Of a stretch of 5,060 nucleotides of DNA, positions 1 to 5,060 are shown in pieces; within the stretch, counting starts at the first letter, position 1; every line of letters starts with the position of its first letter. Under the pieces are notes generated by a model. The model was given only the letters and a program-made list of their open reading frames with translations, was not told the origin of the DNA and did no database searches. The DNA comes from Candidatus Zixiibacteriota bacterium (GTDB lineage: Bacteria; Zixibacteria; MSB-5A5; WJJR01): positions 1 through 5,060 of the forward strand of contig JAGVEK010000566.1 in the NCBI GenBank assembly GCA_020058315.1. Reading direction: 5' to 3'. A program made the position numbers and the translations under genes.

Positions 1-2
1 CA

Positions 3-221
3 TTCCGGCCCAAGAGCCTCTATCGAATTGATGGCCGGTGCAAAGTACGCACCGTGATCAACCCGTGTGACTCAACGGAAGAGATGTTCGTCCGCATGAA
101 CGCACCTCCCGCAGATCAGCCTGCCGAATCGCGGCAGCCCTATTTCCCGAAAAACATTTTCGCCGCGACCAACACGAGGAAGACTGCAAATACCTTCTTG
201 AGGACATCATCGGCGACGTGA
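3..221 (+). CDS. Possible 3' end of an unidentified convergent gene (partial)
   Basis: A frame of 72 codons is open from the left edge to TGA at 219-221. About two thirds of its first 45 codons end in G or C, similar to the real genes nearby. The peptide contains stretches such as KSLYRIDGRCKVRTVINP and CDSTEEMFVRMN, which match no family I recognise. The last third lies antisense to the C-terminal end of the TauE-like gene, where an open frame carries little information. The start would be outside the window. An open frame of this length arises by chance fairly often at this GC, so the call is tentative. Confidence 0.2.
   Translation, partial: FRPKSLYRIDGRCKVRTVINPCDSTEEMFVRMNAPPADQPAESRQPYFPKNIFAATNTRKTANTFLRTSSAT
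20..97 (-). CDS. Possible 25-codon small ORF downstream of the TauE-like gene
   Basis: An ATG (97-95) is preceded by a GGGAGG about seven bases upstream, one of the best SD arrangements in the window. The frame encodes 25 residues starting MRTNISSVESHG and ends with TAG at 22-20. There is no membrane segment or recognisable motif. It lies about 40 bases beyond the stop of the TauE-like gene on the same strand, so it could be a fourth, tiny cistron or a leader peptide for a gene beyond the left edge. It competes with the plus-strand open frame over the same bases, and a chance SD plus ATG is quite possible. Confidence 0.15.
   Translation of the reverse strand: MRTNISSVESHGLITVRTLHRPSIR
121..137 (-). 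terminator. Small hairpin just past the TauE-like stop codon; weak terminator candidate
   Basis: Read on the minus strand, CTGCCG-CGATT-CGGCAG forms a 6-bp GC-rich stem with a 5-base loop, beginning 3 bases after the TAG stop at 142-140. No T-run follows, so it is not a classical Rho-independent terminator. It could still protect a 3' end or pause polymerase. The position after the last confident gene of the tyrS-prfB-TauE-like unit is the main reason to list it. Confidence 0.25.
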
Positions 222-496
222 CCGGCGATCAGCGCGCCTCCATAGGCTCCGAAGACGAAGCCCAACGCCACCAGTCCGGCCATCTTGAAGTCGATGTTCC
301 CGGCCTGGTAATACTCCCACACCGCAAGGATCCCGACGGGGAGAAGGAGAATCGCCAGCGAAGTGCCTTGTGCCTGCTTCTGTGTCACACCAAATAGGAA
401 AACGAGCGCGGGGACGATGAGCAGTCCGCCACCGATTCCGAGTATTCCGGAAAGGACACCGGCGGCCAGTCCAACAAGGATCAGAAGAATCACCAT
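140..496 (-). CDS. Half-length TauE/SafE (TSUP) family membrane protein
   Basis: This is a 118-residue, very hydrophobic protein of the TauE/SafE family (also called DUF81), whose full-length members are proposed exporters or importers of sulfite, sulfoacetate and other organic anions. It carries the N-terminal family signature, a glycine-rich first helix with G13, G17, G20, G22-G24 and then P29. This is followed by GTSLAILLLP (residues 44-53) and a Gly/Ala-rich helix around 79-93. About four to five membrane segments are visible (roughly 1-22, 25-36, 46-64, 71-93, 100-115). Family members are usually about 250 residues with two such repeats, so this is one repeat and would presumably need to dimerise. 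The chosen ATG has GGAGGT 9 bases upstream; a longer frame from TTG at 520 would place that SD inside the gene. It follows prfB by 61 bases, probably in the same operon. The substrate cannot be told. Confidence 0.85.
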   Translation of the reverse strand: MVILLILVGLAAGVLSGILGIGGGLLIVPALVFLFGVTQKQAQGTSLAILLLPVGILAVWEYYQAGNIDFKMAGLVALGFVFGAYGGALIAGHVADDVLKKVFAVFLVLVAAKMFFGK

Positions 497-505
497 ATCG
501 TAGAT

Positions 506-511
506 ACCTCC
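506..511 (-). promoter_or_regulatory. Ribosome binding site of the TauE-like gene
   Basis: GGAGGT on the minus strand ends 9 bases before the ATG at 496-494. It is a near-perfect SD and decides the start, because the alternative TTG start at 520-518 lies upstream of it. Confidence 0.75.
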
Positions 512-526
512 GGCCGACAAGCGGCC
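512..526 (-). repeat. Hairpin directly upstream of the TauE-like SD
   Basis: On the minus strand GGCCG-CTTGT-CGGCC can form a 5-bp all-GC stem with a 5-base loop ending immediately before the GGAGGT. It could limit ribosome access or be a remnant of an intercistronic processing site. No T-run follows, so it is not a terminator for prfB. A stem this short can occur by chance. Confidence 0.3.
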
Positions 527-557
527 TTCAATTGCCGCGATAGAGACGGCGGGACCA

Positions 558-1674
558 TCACTTCCGGTCGCCTCCCGTGGTGACAGCGTTCTCGACGGTC
601 CCGTGGCTCAAGAAACCTTCGATAAACGGATCAAGGTCGCCATCCATTACTGCCTGCACATTCGATGTTTCGATATCGGTGCGATGGTCTTTGACCATCT
701 GGTACGGCTGGAAGACATAGGAGCGGATCTGCGATCCCCACTCGATTTTCTTCTTGGTCTTCTCGATCACGGCGAGCTTCGCCTGTTCCTTTTCTCTTTC
801 CAACTGGTACAGCCGCGCACGGAGCACTTTGAATGCTGAGTCACGGTTCTTGTGCTGCGAACGCTCGGTCTGGCACTGGACCACAATCCCTGTGGGAATG
901 TGCGTAAGCCGGATTGCCGAAGAGGTCTTATTGACGTGCTGTCCTCCGGCACCGGAGGCACGGAAGGTGTCAACGCGCACGTCCTCTTCTTTGATTTCGA
1001 TCTGGATATCGAGTCCCGCCTCGGGAAAGACAAAGACGGAGGCGAAAGACGTATGCCGCCGCTTGTTCGCATCGTAAGGTGAGATTCGCACCAGACGATG
1101 AACCCCGATCTCTGCCTTGAGATACCCGTAGGCGAATTCGCCTTTGACTTCGAGCGTCGCCGACTTGATCCCCGCCGATTCCCCGGAGCTATAGTCAAGC
1201 GTTTCGTACTGGAAACCATGACGCTCGATCCAGCGGGTGTACATGCGCAGGAGCATCTCGGCCCAGTCGCAGGACTCGGTACCACCGGCGCCTGAGTGAA
1301 TGGTCACAATGGCGTCGTTGTGGTCATCTTCGCCCGACAGGAGGCTTCTGAATTCGAAGGCGTCGACATCGGCCGCCAGAGCCGCGGCCTCCGCTTCGGC
1401 GTCCCGGATTGCGGCCGGATCTTTCTCCTCGCTGGCCATTTCCCAGAGTGTCGCGGCGTCTTCCTTGCGGCTGATCAGGGTGCGGAAACCTTCGGCCCAT
1501 GATTTCGCGAGGGCGATTTCCTTGAGGGTTCTGCGTGCGGTCTCGGTGTTGTTCCAAAAGCCATCACCGGCGGTCTTCTCCTCCAGTGCCGTGATTTTAC
1601 TGGTCAGACCGTCGATGTCAAAGGAACCTCCGCAGGCGGGCCAGTTTCTGATCGATCGTATCGAGGATTTCCAT
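558..1674 (-). CDS. prfB: Peptide chain release factor 2 (RF2), with programmed +1 frameshift
   Basis: RF2 enters the ribosomal A site at UAA or UGA and triggers hydrolysis of peptidyl-tRNA. Translation starts at ATG 1674, reads 18 codons in the zero frame to CTT (1623-1621), meets TGA (1620-1618), and continues in the +1 frame by skipping base 1620. This gives a protein of about 371 residues (E. coli RF2 has 365). The start is forced: the tyrS TAG is in the same frame 15 bases upstream, leaving no other ATG, GTG or TTG. Its own SD is weak (GCGAG 8 bases away), so it may be coupled to tyrS, which ends 12 bases before. Visible hallmarks are the HSGAGGTESCDW block (126-137), the codon-reading tripeptide SPY (198-200, usually SPF), the catalytic GGQ (243-245), RSQHKN (271-276) and WGSQIRSYV (312-320). 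Residue 239, which corresponds to position 246 of E. coli RF2, is Ala as in most bacteria. The gene ends in TGA, a codon RF2 reads. The tail after about residue 356 runs past the E. coli end. Confidence 0.97.
1617..1632 (-). promoter_or_regulatory. prfB: RF2 autoregulatory +1 programmed frameshift site
   Basis: The minus strand reads CGG AGG TTC CTT TGA C. The slippery CTT (1623-1621) sits directly before an in-frame TGA followed by C, a poor termination context. An SD-like CGGAGG (1632-1627) lies three bases upstream of CTT, the spacing of the well-studied E. coli site (AGGGGG TAT CTT TGA C). When RF2 is scarce, the ribosome pauses at UGA and the tRNA on CUU slips to UUU, so GAC is read as Asp19. 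When RF2 is plentiful, an 18-residue peptide is released. The downstream frame gives full RF2 with no other stop, so this is regulation rather than a sequencing error. Confidence 0.95.
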
Positions 1675-1686
1675 GATATTTGCTCG

Positions 1687-2904
1687 CTATCCTTTGAATT
1701 GGATCTCCCTGTAAAAGCGCTTGCCCACGTTGAGCAGGAACGTCTGTGTAGTCTCCACAAGTGCGTGCGGGTCGGTGAGAACCGTGTCGTTGATGCGGAC
1801 GCCGCTCTGTTCGATCTTGCGTTTGGCCTCGCCCAAAGTGGCGGCGCCGCCTGCCTTTACGATGACCTCCGCAAGGCGCATTCGCGGCTCTGGAGAAATG
1901 ATGATGCAGGATTCGATTTCGGCCGGTGCCTGGCGCTGGGAAAACTGCCGAATGAAACCCTCGCGCGCGGCGGTCGCAAGATCGGCGCCGTGATACATAC
2001 GAACGAGAGACTCACCCAGCTCCAGCTTGAGGTCCCGTGGATTGACCTTGCCGCTCTGCATCAGCCCCCGGATCTCCTGCAGTCGTTCGAGCGGCACATC
2101 GGCCACCAATTCGAAGTAGGAGATGATGAGATTGTCGGGAATCGACATCGTCTTGCCGAACATCTCTTCGGGTGATTCGTCGATACCGATGTAGTTTCCG
2201 GTCGACTTGCTCATCCGTAACACGCCGTCGGTTCCCGCGAGAATCGGGAGAGTGAGAATCGCCTGGGGCGCCTGACCGTAATCGATCTGGATCTGACGTC
2301 CAGTCAGGAGGTTGAATTTCTGGTCGGTCCCGCCAATCTCAATGTCGGCCTTTACGGCAACCGAGTCATACGCCTGCATCAACGGATAGAACATCTCGTG
2401 GATCGAGATCGGTTCCCCCGACCGGTACCGTTTTTCGAAATCGTCGCGTTCGAGCATCCGCGCCACGGTGATCCGGGAGGCGAGTTTCATAATCTCGGCA
2501 AACGACATCTTCGAGAACCACTCGCCATTCCATCGGACCTCGGTCTTCGAGCGATCCAGCACTTTGAAGAACTGCTTCTGGTAGGTATCCGCGTAACGGC
2601 GTACTTCTTCCTCAGTCAACTGGGGCCTGGTCGCGGAACGCCCTGACGGGTCGCCAACCATCCCGGTGTAATCGCCGACAATGAGGACGATCTGGTGGCC
2701 CAAGTCCTGGAATTGTTTTAACTTGCGCAGGCCAACGGTGTGGCCAAGATGGATGTCGGGCGCCGTTGGATCGAAACCCTGCTTGACCCGGAGCGGGCGG
2801 TTTTCCTGGATGCTACGAGCCAGCTTCTTCTCAAGTTCGCCTTCCGGAAGAATCTCGACAGTCCCCGACCGAACGACTGCCCATTGTTCATTGAATGATT
2901 TCAT
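1687..2904 (-). CDS. tyrS: Tyrosyl-tRNA synthetase (class I)
   Basis: This 405-residue cytoplasmic enzyme activates tyrosine with ATP and transfers it to tRNA-Tyr. The class I signatures are clear: HLGH at 52-55 (the HIGH motif) in the sequence GFDPTAPDIHLGHTVGL, the tyrosine-pocket block GGTDQKFNL at 191-199, and MSKS at 231-234 within RMSKSTGNYIG. The C-terminal 60 or so residues (about 343-405, from RLAEVIVKAGGA) form an S4-like RNA-binding domain. The MSKS form, the GFDPTAPDIHLGH block and the length resemble the TyrZ-type subgroup rather than the E. coli TyrS subgroup, which has a KFGKT-type motif. The ATG at 2904 is preferred over an in-frame TTG at 2964: a good promoter at 2944-2972 would lie inside the longer form, and the extra 20 residues do not look like family sequence. 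A weak GGGCGG lies 5 bases before the ATG. It is the first gene of the probable tyrS-prfB-TauE-like operon. No T-box or tRNA-like leader is visible. Confidence 0.96.
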   Translation of the reverse strand: MKSFNEQWAVVRSGTVEILPEGELEKKLARSIQENRPLRVKQGFDPTAPDIHLGHTVGLRKLKQFQDLGHQIVLIVGDYTGMVGDPSGRSATRPQLTEEEVRRYADTYQKQFFKVLDRSKTEVRWNGEWFSKMSFAEIMKLASRITVARMLERDDFEKRYRSGEPISIHEMFYPLMQAYDSVAVKADIEIGGTDQKFNLLTGRQIQIDYGQAPQAILTLPILAGTDGVLRMSKSTGNYIGIDESPEEMFGKTMSIPDNLIISYFELVADVPLERLQEIRGLMQSGKVNPRDLKLELGESLVRMYHGADLATAAREGFIRQFSQRQAPAEIESCIIISPEPRMRLAEVIVKAGGAATLGEAKRKIEQSGVRINDTVLTDPHALVETTQTFLLNVGKRFYREIQFKG

Positions 2905-2928
2905 CGGTGCCGCCCAAGTCCAGTTGCC

Positions 2929-2940
2929 CGAACAGGTTCG
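2929..2940. repeat. CGAAC-N2-GTTCG inverted repeat at the predicted tyrS transcription start
   Basis: Arms CGAAC (2929-2933) and GTTCG (2936-2940) flank two bases. The element begins about 4 bases downstream of the tyrS -10 box and covers the predicted start near 2937, a position typical of repressor operators. It resembles a LexA box of the GAAC-N4-GTTC type, but the spacer is two bases instead of four, so I do not call it one. Confidence 0.3.
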
Positions 2941-2943
2941 ACC

Positions 2944-2972
2944 ATGATAGACCAGGCCTGCCAAACCGGCAA
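2944..2972 (-). promoter_or_regulatory. Predicted sigma70-type promoter of the tyrS-prfB operon
   Basis: On the minus strand TTGCCG (2972-2967) and TATCAT (2949-2944) are separated by exactly 17 bases, matching the -35 and -10 consensus at 4/6 and 5/6 positions. Transcription would start near 2937, giving a leader of about 33 bases before the tyrS ATG at 2904. This is the best promoter match in the divergent intergenic region and supports the shorter tyrS start. The prediction rests on sequence only. Confidence 0.6.
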
Positions 2973-2983
2973 GCGGTTTTTCC

Positions 2984-3012
2984 TTGACGCCACCGTGTCC
3001 CGGCGGGATGCT
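2984..3012 (+). promoter_or_regulatory. Weak candidate promoter for the penicillin-binding protein gene
   Basis: TTGACG (2984-2989) is a 5/6 match to the -35 box, but the hexamer 17 bases later, GATGCT (3007-3012), matches only 3/6 of the -10. It lies 48-76 bases upstream of the PBP start and nearly back to back with the tyrS promoter. An alternative sigma factor or a promoter elsewhere in 2905-3059 is equally possible. Confidence 0.25.
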
Positions 3013-3050
3013 GCAAACAACGCGGGGCCTTCGAGGGGCCGAACCGCGTA

Positions 3051-3056
3051 GAAGGA
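3051..3056 (+). promoter_or_regulatory. Ribosome binding site of the PBP gene, closely spaced
   Basis: GAAGGA ends only three bases before the ATG at 3060-3062, shorter than usual. An overlapping ATG at 3056-3058 is in another frame that stops after about 21 codons, so it is not the start. In the PBP frame there is no other ATG, GTG or TTG back to the stop at 2985-2987, so 3060 is the only reasonable upstream start. Confidence 0.5.
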
Positions 3057-3059
3057 TGC

Positions 3060-5060
3060 ATGGCAGACCAAGAGCCTCAGTGGGAGTGGAAGGAATTCCC
3101 CGACAAGAAGATCTCTCCTGACCTGCGCCGGTCCCGACGTTCCGCGCGTCGCACCCGGCACCTCTGGAAATTCGTCCTCTGGGGGGTTGTTGGCATCATC
3201 GGCGCTTTTGTCGCCGCTATTGGGATTACCGTCTGGGGTTATCGGAAGGATCTGCCGTCCATCGAACGTGTCTACAACATCAAGCCCAGGCTTTCGACGC
3301 GGTTGTTTGACCGCAATGACCAGCCATTCTACGATTTTTTCATAGAGCGGAGAGTGCTCACGCCGTTTGAGAAGATCTCCCCGTACATGATCAGGACACT
3401 CCTGGCCTCCGAGGATCGCGACTTCTACAAGCATTGGGGTGTGGAGTGGACGGCGATCGTACGTGGAGTCATCCTGCGGCCGCTGACCGGTCGCCGCCCT
3501 CAGGGCGCTTCCACAATCACCCAGCAACTGGCCCGCCAGCTCTTCCTCACACAGGAGCGTACAATCGCCCGGAAGGTCAAGGAATGGATGACCGCCGTTC
3601 GCCTCGAGCGCCGTTACGCGAAAAACGAGATACTCGAAATGTACCTCAACCAGGTCTACTACGGCGGAGGGGCGTACGGTATCGAGGCTGCGGCGCACGC
3701 GTATTTCGGGAAGAGTGCCGCGGATCTGGATCGGCTGGAGAGCGCAGTCCTGGTGGGACTGCTCCCTGCGCCCTCACGATTCTCGCCGATGCGGGACATG
3801 GACAAGGGCACGGAGCGCCGCAATATGGTCCTGCAGTCGCTGCTGACGGTGGGGGAAATCGACCAGAGAACTCATGACTCGCTGGTCGCGGTGCCTCTCA
3901 CACTCTCCACCGATGGCGGTATGCGGCAGATGGGCGATTATTTCGCCGAGGAAGTTCGCCGTTATCTGGAAAGCCACTACGGCGATCAGGATTTCTACTC
4001 GGAGGGGTGGTCGGTTTACACGACGATCGACACGGCCATGCAGCATGAGGCGGATGATGTTGTGCGCCGTCGGCTGGACTCGCTGCGAGGCGCCGTGGTG
4101 GCCCGTCATCGACCGAACGATCCCCGGTTTACGGTGCTGGTGTACGACAGCGTCAGTGGCAAGATGATCCGTGTCCACAAGAAGCTCCAGGCCGCTCTCG
4201 TGGCGATCAACAACAAAGATGGCGGCGTCCTGGCGATGGTTGGGGGGTATGATTTCACGGAGAGCCAGTTTAACCGGGCAACCCAGGCATTGCGGCAGCC
4301 TGGCTCAGCCTTCAAGCCCTTCGTCCTCACGGCCGCCGTGGATGCGGGCTTCAAACCCACTGACACGATTTTTGACACTCCACTGACGATCTTCATCCCG
4401 GGGTCCGGTGAGTGGAGTCCGCAGAATTTCGACCGGGAGTACAAAGGCCCGATCACAATCAGGCAGGGATTCCAGGAGTCCCGCAACATCGTGGCGATCA
4501 AACTGCTGCAAAAGGTCGAGCCAATCAATGCGGTTCGTTACGCCAAGAAGATGGGGATCAGCACGCCCCTGCGCGCGGTTCCTTCTCTCGCGATTGGCAC
4601 ATCGGAAGTCACGGTTTTCGACATCACCAGCGCCTATTCTGTTTTCCCAAGCGGCGGCATCCACACGCGTCCCATTCTGATTCGCAAGATCACCGATCGC
4701 TTCGGCAAAGTGATCGAACAGCGGCGTGCGCCGGAGCGGGAGGATGTTCTCCCGGCCCAGACGGCCTACGTTGTGCTGCATGTGCTGAAGTCAGTGATCG
4801 ACCGCGGAACGGGAGCGTCGGCGCGGCGATTGGGATTCACGCGTCCCGCCGCGGGCAAGACCGGCACATCGAACGAGTACATGGACAACTGGTTTGTGGG
4901 ATTCACACCCCAAATCACGTGCGGCGTATGGGTCGGCTACGATCTGAAAACCCCAATTGGAGGCGACCGCACTGGAACCGGCGCCGCGACCTCGCTGCCA
5001 ATCTGGACCGAGTTCATGAAGTTCGCCACACGAGACCTGCCGCCCATCGACTTCCCAGTA
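3060..5060 (+). CDS. mrcA: Class A penicillin-binding protein 1A: glycosyltransferase plus transpeptidase (3' end cut by window)
   Basis: This bifunctional peptidoglycan synthase polymerises lipid II into glycan strands and cross-links the stem peptides on the outer face of the membrane. 667 codons are present with no stop before the window edge. A short cytoplasmic tail with an Arg-rich cluster (23-33) precedes one membrane anchor (about 35-60). The GT51 domain follows: EDRDFYKHWG (catalytic E118), GASTITQQLARQLFL (149-163), RKVKEWMTAVRLE (171-183, with E175) and KNEILEMYLNQVYYG (188-202). A linker with TTIDTAMQ (321-328) leads to the transpeptidase domain with all three penicillin-binding motifs: SAFK at 416-419 (acylated Ser416), SRN at 474-476 and KTGT at 600-603. 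The stretch between linker and SAFK is short, so the OB-fold insertion of E. coli PBP1A appears absent. The family is commonly 700-850 residues, so only the C-terminal tail is missing. It is divergent from tyrS across 155 bases. The mrcA/ponA name reflects family membership, not proven orthology. Confidence 0.95.
   Translation, partial: MADQEPQWEWKEFPDKKISPDLRRSRRSARRTRHLWKFVLWGVVGIIGAFVAAIGITVWGYRKDLPSIERVYNIKPRLSTRLFDRNDQPFYDFFIERRVLTPFEKISPYMIRTLLASEDRDFYKHWGVEWTAIVRGVILRPLTGRRPQGASTITQQLARQLFLTQERTIARKVKEWMTAVRLERRYAKNEILEMYLNQVYYGGGAYGIEAAAHAYFGKSAADLDRLESAVLVGLLPAPSRFSPMRDMDKGTERRNMVLQSLLTVGEIDQRTHDSLVAVPLTLSTDGGMRQMGDYFAEEVRRYLESHYGDQDFYSEGWSVYTTIDTAMQHEADDVVRRRLDSLRGAVVARHRPNDPRFTVLVYDSVSGKMIRVHKKLQAALVAINNKDGGVLAMVGGYDFTESQFNRATQALRQPGSAFKPFVLTAAVDAGFKPTDTIFDTPLTIFIPGSGEWSPQNFDREYKGPITIRQGFQESRNIVAIKLLQKVEPINAVRYAKKMGISTPLRAVPSLAIGTSEVTVFDITSAYSVFPSGGIHTRPILIRKITDRFGKVIEQRRAPEREDVLPAQTAYVVLHVLKSVIDRGTGASARRLGFTRPAAGKTGTSNEYMDNWFVGFTPQITCGVWVGYDLKTPIGGDRTGTGAATSLPIWTEFMKFATRDLPPIDFPV

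Larger units (their letters stand above)
1..139. other. Left-edge stretch without a secure gene
   Basis: No product is recognisable here. On the plus strand one frame is open from the window edge (base 3) to a TGA at 219-221. Its third positions are G/C-rich up to about base 137, so it could be the 3' end of a gene converging on the TauE-like gene, but it would then overlap that gene antisense by about 80 bases. On the minus strand an ATG at 97-95 follows a GGGAGG, but the frame closes after 25 codons at 22-20. Both readings are weak. Small inverted repeats lie at 36-41/49-54 and 121-126/132-137. Confidence 0.35.

Noticed and set aside
36..54. Inverted repeat CGGTGC-N7-GCACCG as a terminator or attachment site
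   Set aside because: It has a 6-bp stem without a T-run and no partner copy elsewhere in the window; such repeats are expected by chance.
497..520. Longer TauE-like protein starting at TTG 520
   Set aside because: The strong GGAGGT at 506-511 would lie inside it, while it is ideally placed for the ATG at 496.
1675..1760. N-terminal extension of RF2 in the +1 frame into tyrS
   Set aside because: It would bypass the internal UGA but replace the RF2 leader with unrelated sequence. The zero-frame ATG at 1674 with CTT TGA C is the known arrangement.
1300..2175. A 291-codon plus-strand open frame spanning the prfB-tyrS junction
   Set aside because: It lies wholly antisense to two genes with clear family motifs and shows no recognisable domain. 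Long antisense frames are common opposite GC-rich coding DNA.
2929..2940. LexA/SOS box
   Set aside because: The GAAC and GTTC half sites are separated by two bases, whereas the known box of this type needs four. tyrS is also not a typical SOS gene.
2905..2964. Longer tyrS starting at TTG 2964
   Set aside because: The extension contains the -10 box and the predicted start of transcription, lacks an SD, and does not look like tyrosyl-tRNA synthetase sequence.
2901..3698. A 265-codon minus-strand open frame opposite the PBP glycosyltransferase region and across the tyrS promoter
   Set aside because: The plus strand encodes all expected GT51 motifs in the right order. The antisense product has no recognisable motif and would run through the control region into the tyrS start.
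1..5060. Mobile element, CRISPR array, tRNA/rRNA gene or defence system
   Set aside because: I saw no repeated spacer structure, transposase or integrase motif, tRNA cloverleaf or rRNA signature on either strand; confident genes fill almost all of the window from 140 onward.

Overview
The window is ordinary bacterial chromosome of moderately high GC (judged by eye, with codon third positions rich in G/C). It carries three minus-strand housekeeping or membrane genes and one plus-strand cell-wall gene. There is no sign of mobile DNA, CRISPR, rRNA or tRNA. A class A penicillin-binding protein with one N-terminal membrane anchor and a release factor 2 that reads UGA indicate a walled bacterium using UGA as a stop codon. 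The phylum cannot be assigned with confidence from these genes.

Layout from left to right. Positions 1-139 hold no secure gene: there is an open plus-strand frame that may be the tail of a convergent gene, a 25-codon minus-strand ORF with a good Shine-Dalgarno (SD) sequence, and two small inverted repeats. Positions 140-496 (minus) encode a half-length TauE/SafE-type membrane protein. Positions 558-1674 (minus) encode peptide chain release factor 2, read through a programmed +1 frameshift at an internal UGA. Positions 1687-2904 (minus) encode tyrosyl-tRNA synthetase. Positions 2905-3059 form a divergent control region with a strong sigma70-like promoter facing tyrS. From 3060 to the right edge (plus) runs a class A penicillin-binding protein of the PBP1A type, cut off by the window.

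The three minus-strand genes are closely spaced (12 nt between tyrS and prfB, 61 nt between prfB and the TauE-like gene) and probably form one transcript, tyrS-prfB-tauE-like, starting near 2937. Two of them serve translation: charging tRNA-Tyr, and terminating at UAA/UGA. The third is a small membrane protein of unknown substrate. The PBP is divergently transcribed and works on peptidoglycan outside the membrane; nothing in the sequence links it functionally to the translation genes.

The most notable points are the RF2 recoding site, a Tyr in place of Phe in the RF2 stop-codon reading tripeptide (SPY rather than SPF), and the single-repeat TauE/SafE protein. I found no convincing undescribed system here.
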